DNA of 64,000 nucleotides from Mariannaea sp. PMI_226 (taxonomy: Eukaryota; Ascomycota; Sordariomycetes; Hypocreales; Nectriaceae): the NCBI GenBank assembly GCA_024336345.1, contig JANFOG010000002.1, positions 2,480,001-2,544,000 on the forward strand. The letters are read 5' to 3'. The translations under genes were made by a program, and so were the position numbers. Shown here piece by piece: positions 60,717 to 64,000 of the stretch. The notes beneath the pieces were generated by a model. It was not told the origin of the DNA, did no database searches, and saw only the letters and a program-made list of their open reading frames with translations. Every line of letters starts with the position of its first letter. The stretch's first letter is position 1.

Positions 60717-61687
60717 ATGATATCTCTCGACTGGTCGAGAGGCTTGGTCTGCTTGCCCAATTACGCAAATTCCTAGCGGAGCTGTGTACAAACATAATTT
60801 CAGCCTCTGGGGCCGACTTATGATTCCATGCCGTTTATGACTCTTTTTTCTTTTATTTTACCTGTTTCCATCTTGGAACCTGTTTCACTCCCTTCGAATA
60901 TCGACATCTTTACTTGCACAAGACCAGGATATAGCGGTAGACAGCTAAAGTTACTTGGCCGTTTCGGAGCGAAATCACCACTACACGTTTTTGCTTTTGG
61001 TATACCCAAATCGTTGCAGCGAAGGACTCGGCATTCTTTTTACTTTGACTTATCCCTGGATGATGTTTCAATAATCGCGAGTGTTTTCGGTTTCGCAGGG
61101 TTTCTCTTTTCTTTGAAAGGGCCTTCAGTTTCATGTTTTGGTGTATTAGGGGAGAAGAGCTTTTTGCAATAGAGATGCTGGTAAGTGGAGGGCGGGTCCT
61201 GGGGAGGCAAAATGGCGATGGGGCACATGAGAGGCTGCTGGCTGCATTTTTGTGTGTTTCTATGGTTGGCTTTTCTTATTCTTTTTCTTATTTCTTTATC
61301 CTTTGATTTCTTTTATTGGTCTTATATCTGGGTTAGGGGAAGATTGGCGGGCATACACGTAAGGAGCATGTGCTGGGAAGGGATTTAATCTTTAGTAGTA
61401 GGAGTTGAACTTTATGGGAGGGTAAAGAGGAGGGAGGATTGCGAAAGATATAGCACGCAATAAAGGGACAAAGAGGATTCTTGTCATTCCACGTCGTCCT
61501 TGTGTGAAGCTTCACTTCCCTTGCAAATTATATCCCCAGCTCTCCTTTTTGATGTTCTGATTAGAAACGCCTGACTGATCCTGAACGCCTGCAGCCGCCG
61601 TATATATTCGACCATGTAAAAGATGTGATCCCCGCAACATGTCCAATCCTCTCTTTGCCGGTCACTGGTTGATTTTTCTAAACCCAA
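60717..61687. other. Convergent 3' flanks (RhoGAP and RRS1)
   Basis: About 970 bp between two stop codons, T-rich on the plus strand (60840-60870, 61250-61320). The open frame 60828-61172 is a Phe/Ser-rich reading without a domain. No gene is supported. Confidence 0.65.
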
Positions 61688-62281
61688 TTAAGCCTTGCCT
61701 GACTTGGCTGTGGCGATTCTGTCATTCTTCCTCATCTTGCGCTCATTGCGCTTTACCCTCTCCTTGCGTTCTCTTCGGCCATCCCCCCTCACACTGGTTC
61801 CTTCTTTTCGCTTCCTCTCCGCTTCCATGTCAACTTCAACGACCCAGTCGTTCTCGCCCTTCTTGTTCAGGGCCTGGTAGCCCCACTTGCGCTTCCATTC
61901 TCCGGTCGCCTCATCAAAGGCCAGGTTGCGGCGCTGCTCGCGCGTCTTGGGCTTGATGCCCTTCTTGGCTGCGAAGCGCTCCCACTTGGTCGGAGGCTTG
62001 GGCTGCGGCACGGGCTTCTCACGGGGGAGGCGGGTGCTGGGTTGGGGAAGGGATAGGAGCACGCCGTCTGAGGTCGAGGTGAGAGGGCAGGTTGTCAGAA
62101 GCTGGTTGATGAGAGACTGGGCGCCGTCGCGGGCGAGCTCGGCAAGAGATTGCTCGAGGTTCGAGCGGTCGAGGTCCACAGGGTTGGGATCCTCAGCCAT
62201 GAGATGGCCCAGATCGAATGTGTAAGGCGTGGGCTTCTCAACTGCCACAGGCAGCTTGGGTTTCGAGCTGGGAATAGACAT
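61688..62281 (-). CDS. RRS1: Ribosome biogenesis regulatory protein RRS1
   Basis: Nucleolar 60S assembly factor that works with RPF2 to bring the 5S RNP (5S rRNA, uL18, uL5) into pre-60S particles. A single exon encodes 197 aa, close to the yeast length of about 200. Family signatures are the N-terminal YTFDLGHLMAEDPNP segment, the NQLLTTCPL helix, the LPREKPVPQPKPPTKWERFA stretch, the KKGIKPKTREQRR linker and the DEATGEWKRKWGYQ core. A basic coiled tail (RRERKERVKRNERKMRKND) follows, as expected for an rRNA-associated protein. The start is the only ATG consistent with this. It is transcribed divergently from the mitoribosomal mS29 gene with 545 bp between start codons. Confidence 0.97.
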   Translation of the reverse strand: MSIPSSKPKLPVAVEKPTPYTFDLGHLMAEDPNPVDLDRSNLEQSLAELARDGAQSLINQLLTTCPLTSTSDGVLLSLPQPSTRLPREKPVPQPKPPTKWERFAAKKGIKPKTREQRRNLAFDEATGEWKRKWGYQALNKKGENDWVVEVDMEAERKRKEGTSVRGDGRRERKERVKRNERKMRKNDRIATAKSGKA

Positions 62282-62826
62282 TGTGTATGTTGATGCTTGG
62301 GTTGTGTTGTAAAGGATGGAGAATGCGCTCGTACTTCTAGACTTCTAGCCTAGTAAAATTGGAGAGTGTGATCCTGTAAAAAGGTGAACAGGAATCTCAA
62401 GCTCAAATGTCGAAAGAAGGAAGAAATTAGCCTGGTCTTCTCTGCGCTGGGATCTCTGGCCTAGGTCGTCCTGGAACTTTTTTTCAGCAATCCTCTTTTT
62501 TTCTTGCTATCGATAACAGACGGGAGGTTGTTAGCTGCAAAAAGCCCATCGGATCAATGGACGTGTGTTTTTCCGGCGCAGGGCCAACTGGCCAATTACA
62601 GCGGGGTTTGGCCTATTCTCCCCCCCAAGCTGCACTGGGGGGTGTGTCGTTAAGCCCCGAGATTTTCGTTCCATTTCGAACTACACAGCTCCAGACGACC
62701 TTACGAGAGAAACGTCCACAATCCGGCCCAATTGGAGCCAATGCGACGATAGACGAAGTCACGAACACTTGATCGGATCAATTTACGGGGGGAAAAGTTC
62801 TTCCCGACACCTGGAATCCCGCAGTC
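62282..62826. promoter_or_regulatory. Bidirectional promoter of RRS1 and mS29 genes
   Basis: 545 bp between divergent start codons of a cytosolic ribosome-assembly factor and a mitochondrial ribosomal protein. T-rich and C-rich runs (62477-62502, 62620-62645) lie on the mS29 side. A TAGACTTCTAGCCTAG block with repeated CTTCTAG (62335-62351) lies near the RRS1 start. No specific transcription-factor site can be assigned from sequence alone. Confidence 0.5.
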
Positions 62827-64000
62827 ATGGCATCCGCAAACTCGCTGCGGTGCCTCGTGCGGCCGTCAATCCCCATAGTCCCTCGGTTCCAGTCCATCGT
62901 TCTCGCAACCGCCACATTCTCGACCAGCTCCGCCCTCGCTGCCTCCGCACCGCCCGCCATCAAGAGCCGGAGAGACCTCCCGGCGAAGCAGAAGAAGACA
63001 TACAAGAAGAAGGCCAACGTCGTTCCTGTCAGGAAACCCAACCCTGGCGAGCGCAAGGCTTTCCGAAAGCGCATCCAGCTCAGCAACAACAGTGCCCTAC
63101 CTGTCAATGGCCTCGGAGCGCTAGAGGCCAAGAACATGGCTCGAGAGGATAGTGCTGGAAAAGTCTTTGCCATCCCGGACCAGGTCGTGGACCAGCTCCG
63201 TGCCCTAGAGGCCTTCAAGACGACACAGACTTGGAACTTGTTCCGTCGACCTCACGTGCTCCTACGGAAAGAGACGATCGAACTTGTGAAGAAACTTGAA
63301 GCTTCGGCTGAGAAGAAGGAGGCTTTGAAGTGTATCCTTACCGGTAGTAAGTTGTCCGGAAAGAGCATGGCCATGCTCCAGGCCATGTCATATGCTCTTC
63401 TCAACAACTGGGTTGTGTTCCACGTTCCCGAAGGTAGACTATCCCTCTCTTCCAGTCAAATTGATTGATAGTCCGTAACTCTAACCTTTATTTCTCCCTC
63501 AAAGGCCAGGATCTCACCAATGGAAACACCGAGTACTCTCCAATTACCGATACGGAGCCCATGCAGTTCGCCCAACCTGTGTACTGCCTCAAAATGATCC
63601 AGAACATCTACAGGGCCAATCGGGCTGTTCTCGAGAAGCTGCATCTCGAGAAGGACTGGTCTCGCTTCTCCAACTTGAAGCAGGGCGCCACTCTTGCTGA
63701 TCTTGCCCTCAGCGCCAAGGAAGCCGAGTATGCTTGGCCCACGCTCCACGCTCTGTGGACGGAGCTCACCCTTCCCGGCCGTCCACCTGTGCTATTCGCC
63801 CTGGATGGCCTGGCACACATCAACAAGATTAGCGAGTACCGCGATCCCTCCTTCAAGGAGGTACATGCTCACGAGCTTTCCCTCATCCGCATGTTTGTCG
63901 ATGCTCTCTCTGGCAAGACCACCCTTCCTAACGGGGGTGCCATCATTGCCGCTACATCTGAAAATAACTCTCTTCTCCACCCCTCTCAGGAGCTTGTCCT
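62827..64000 (+). CDS. RSM23: Mitochondrial small-subunit ribosomal protein mS29 (DAP3), 3' truncated
   Basis: GTP-binding protein of the mitochondrial small ribosomal subunit (DAP3 in animals, Rsm23 in yeast). Exon 1 is 62827-63433; exon 2 starts at 63505 and runs off the window, so the C-terminus is missing. The intron has a CTAAC at 63481. The N-terminus (MASANSLRCLVRPSIPIVPR to FSTSSALA) is an arginine/serine-rich, acid-free mitochondrial presequence. A basic extension (KKTYKKKANVVPVRKP) follows. The P-loop is visible as TGSKLSGKSMA, after the FRRPHVLLRKETIELVKKL segment, and exon 2 holds the Walker-B-like PVLFALDGLAHINKISEYRD. These features together identify the family. Confidence 0.95.

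Noticed and set aside
1..64000. tRNA, rRNA, CRISPR and intact transposon genes
   Set aside because: I looked for B-box-like GGTTCGANNCC words, rRNA cores, regularly spaced direct repeats and transposase or reverse-transcriptase motifs and saw none that held up by eye; a tRNAscan or RepeatMasker run would be decisive.

Overview
This window is nuclear DNA of a filamentous ascomycete (Pezizomycotina), most likely a Sordariomycete and possibly Hypocreales; that placement is inference. The support is: short introns (about 50-90 bp) with GT...AG ends and CTAAC/CTAAT-type branch sites; multidomain fungal proteins such as a group III HAMP-repeat histidine kinase; no operons; and intergenic DNA rich in TAGGTAGG and TACGGAGTAC motifs, which I associate with this class. 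I recognise no rRNA, tRNA, CRISPR array, intact transposon or secondary-metabolite cluster.

Layout. 1-756: 3' end of a Munc13/MHD-type protein. 757-8099: gene-poor, with microsatellites. 8100-12392: group III hybrid histidine kinase (Nik1/Os-1), six exons. 13789-15623 (minus): a 114-aa coiled-coil protein whose frame closes only through a 20-nt microexon. 15624-22992: second gene-poor stretch, ending in a long pyrimidine-rich leader. 22993-24729: SAM plus HMG-box protein. 26266-28933 (minus): condensin kleisin CND2/BRN1. 30490-33551: NCLX-like cation/Ca2+ exchanger. 35169-36120: phosphomannomutase. 36612-40370 (minus): WW plus PhoD-like phosphatase. 42890-46316: MSH3. 47037-49040 (minus): unrecognised zinc-finger protein, six exons. 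50957-52000 (minus): Rab geranylgeranyltransferase beta subunit. 53419-54357: alpha/beta hydrolase. 58223-60716: RhoGAP with an Asn-Thr repeat tract. 61688-62281 (minus): RRS1. 62827-64000: mitoribosomal mS29/DAP3, cut by the window edge.

The genes are mostly conserved housekeeping and signalling genes with no shared pathway. Loose themes are osmotic and Ca2+ signalling (histidine kinase, exchanger), genome maintenance (condensin, MSH3), secretion and trafficking (Munc13-like, BET2, phosphomannomutase, RhoGAP) and ribosome production (RRS1, mS29). Four divergent pairs share upstream DNA: CND2/exchanger, PhoD/MSH3, BET2/hydrolase and RRS1/mS29. Three convergent pairs share downstream DNA: phosphomannomutase/PhoD, MSH3/zinc-finger gene and RhoGAP/RRS1.

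Exon coordinates were derived by hand. For every complete multi-exon gene the spliced length came out divisible by three. I did not find a convincing new biological system. The best leads are the microexon gene, the zinc-finger protein of unknown role, the two roughly 7-kb gene-poor regions, a diverged 188-bp-spaced duplication, and clustered inverted TAGGTAGG motifs.
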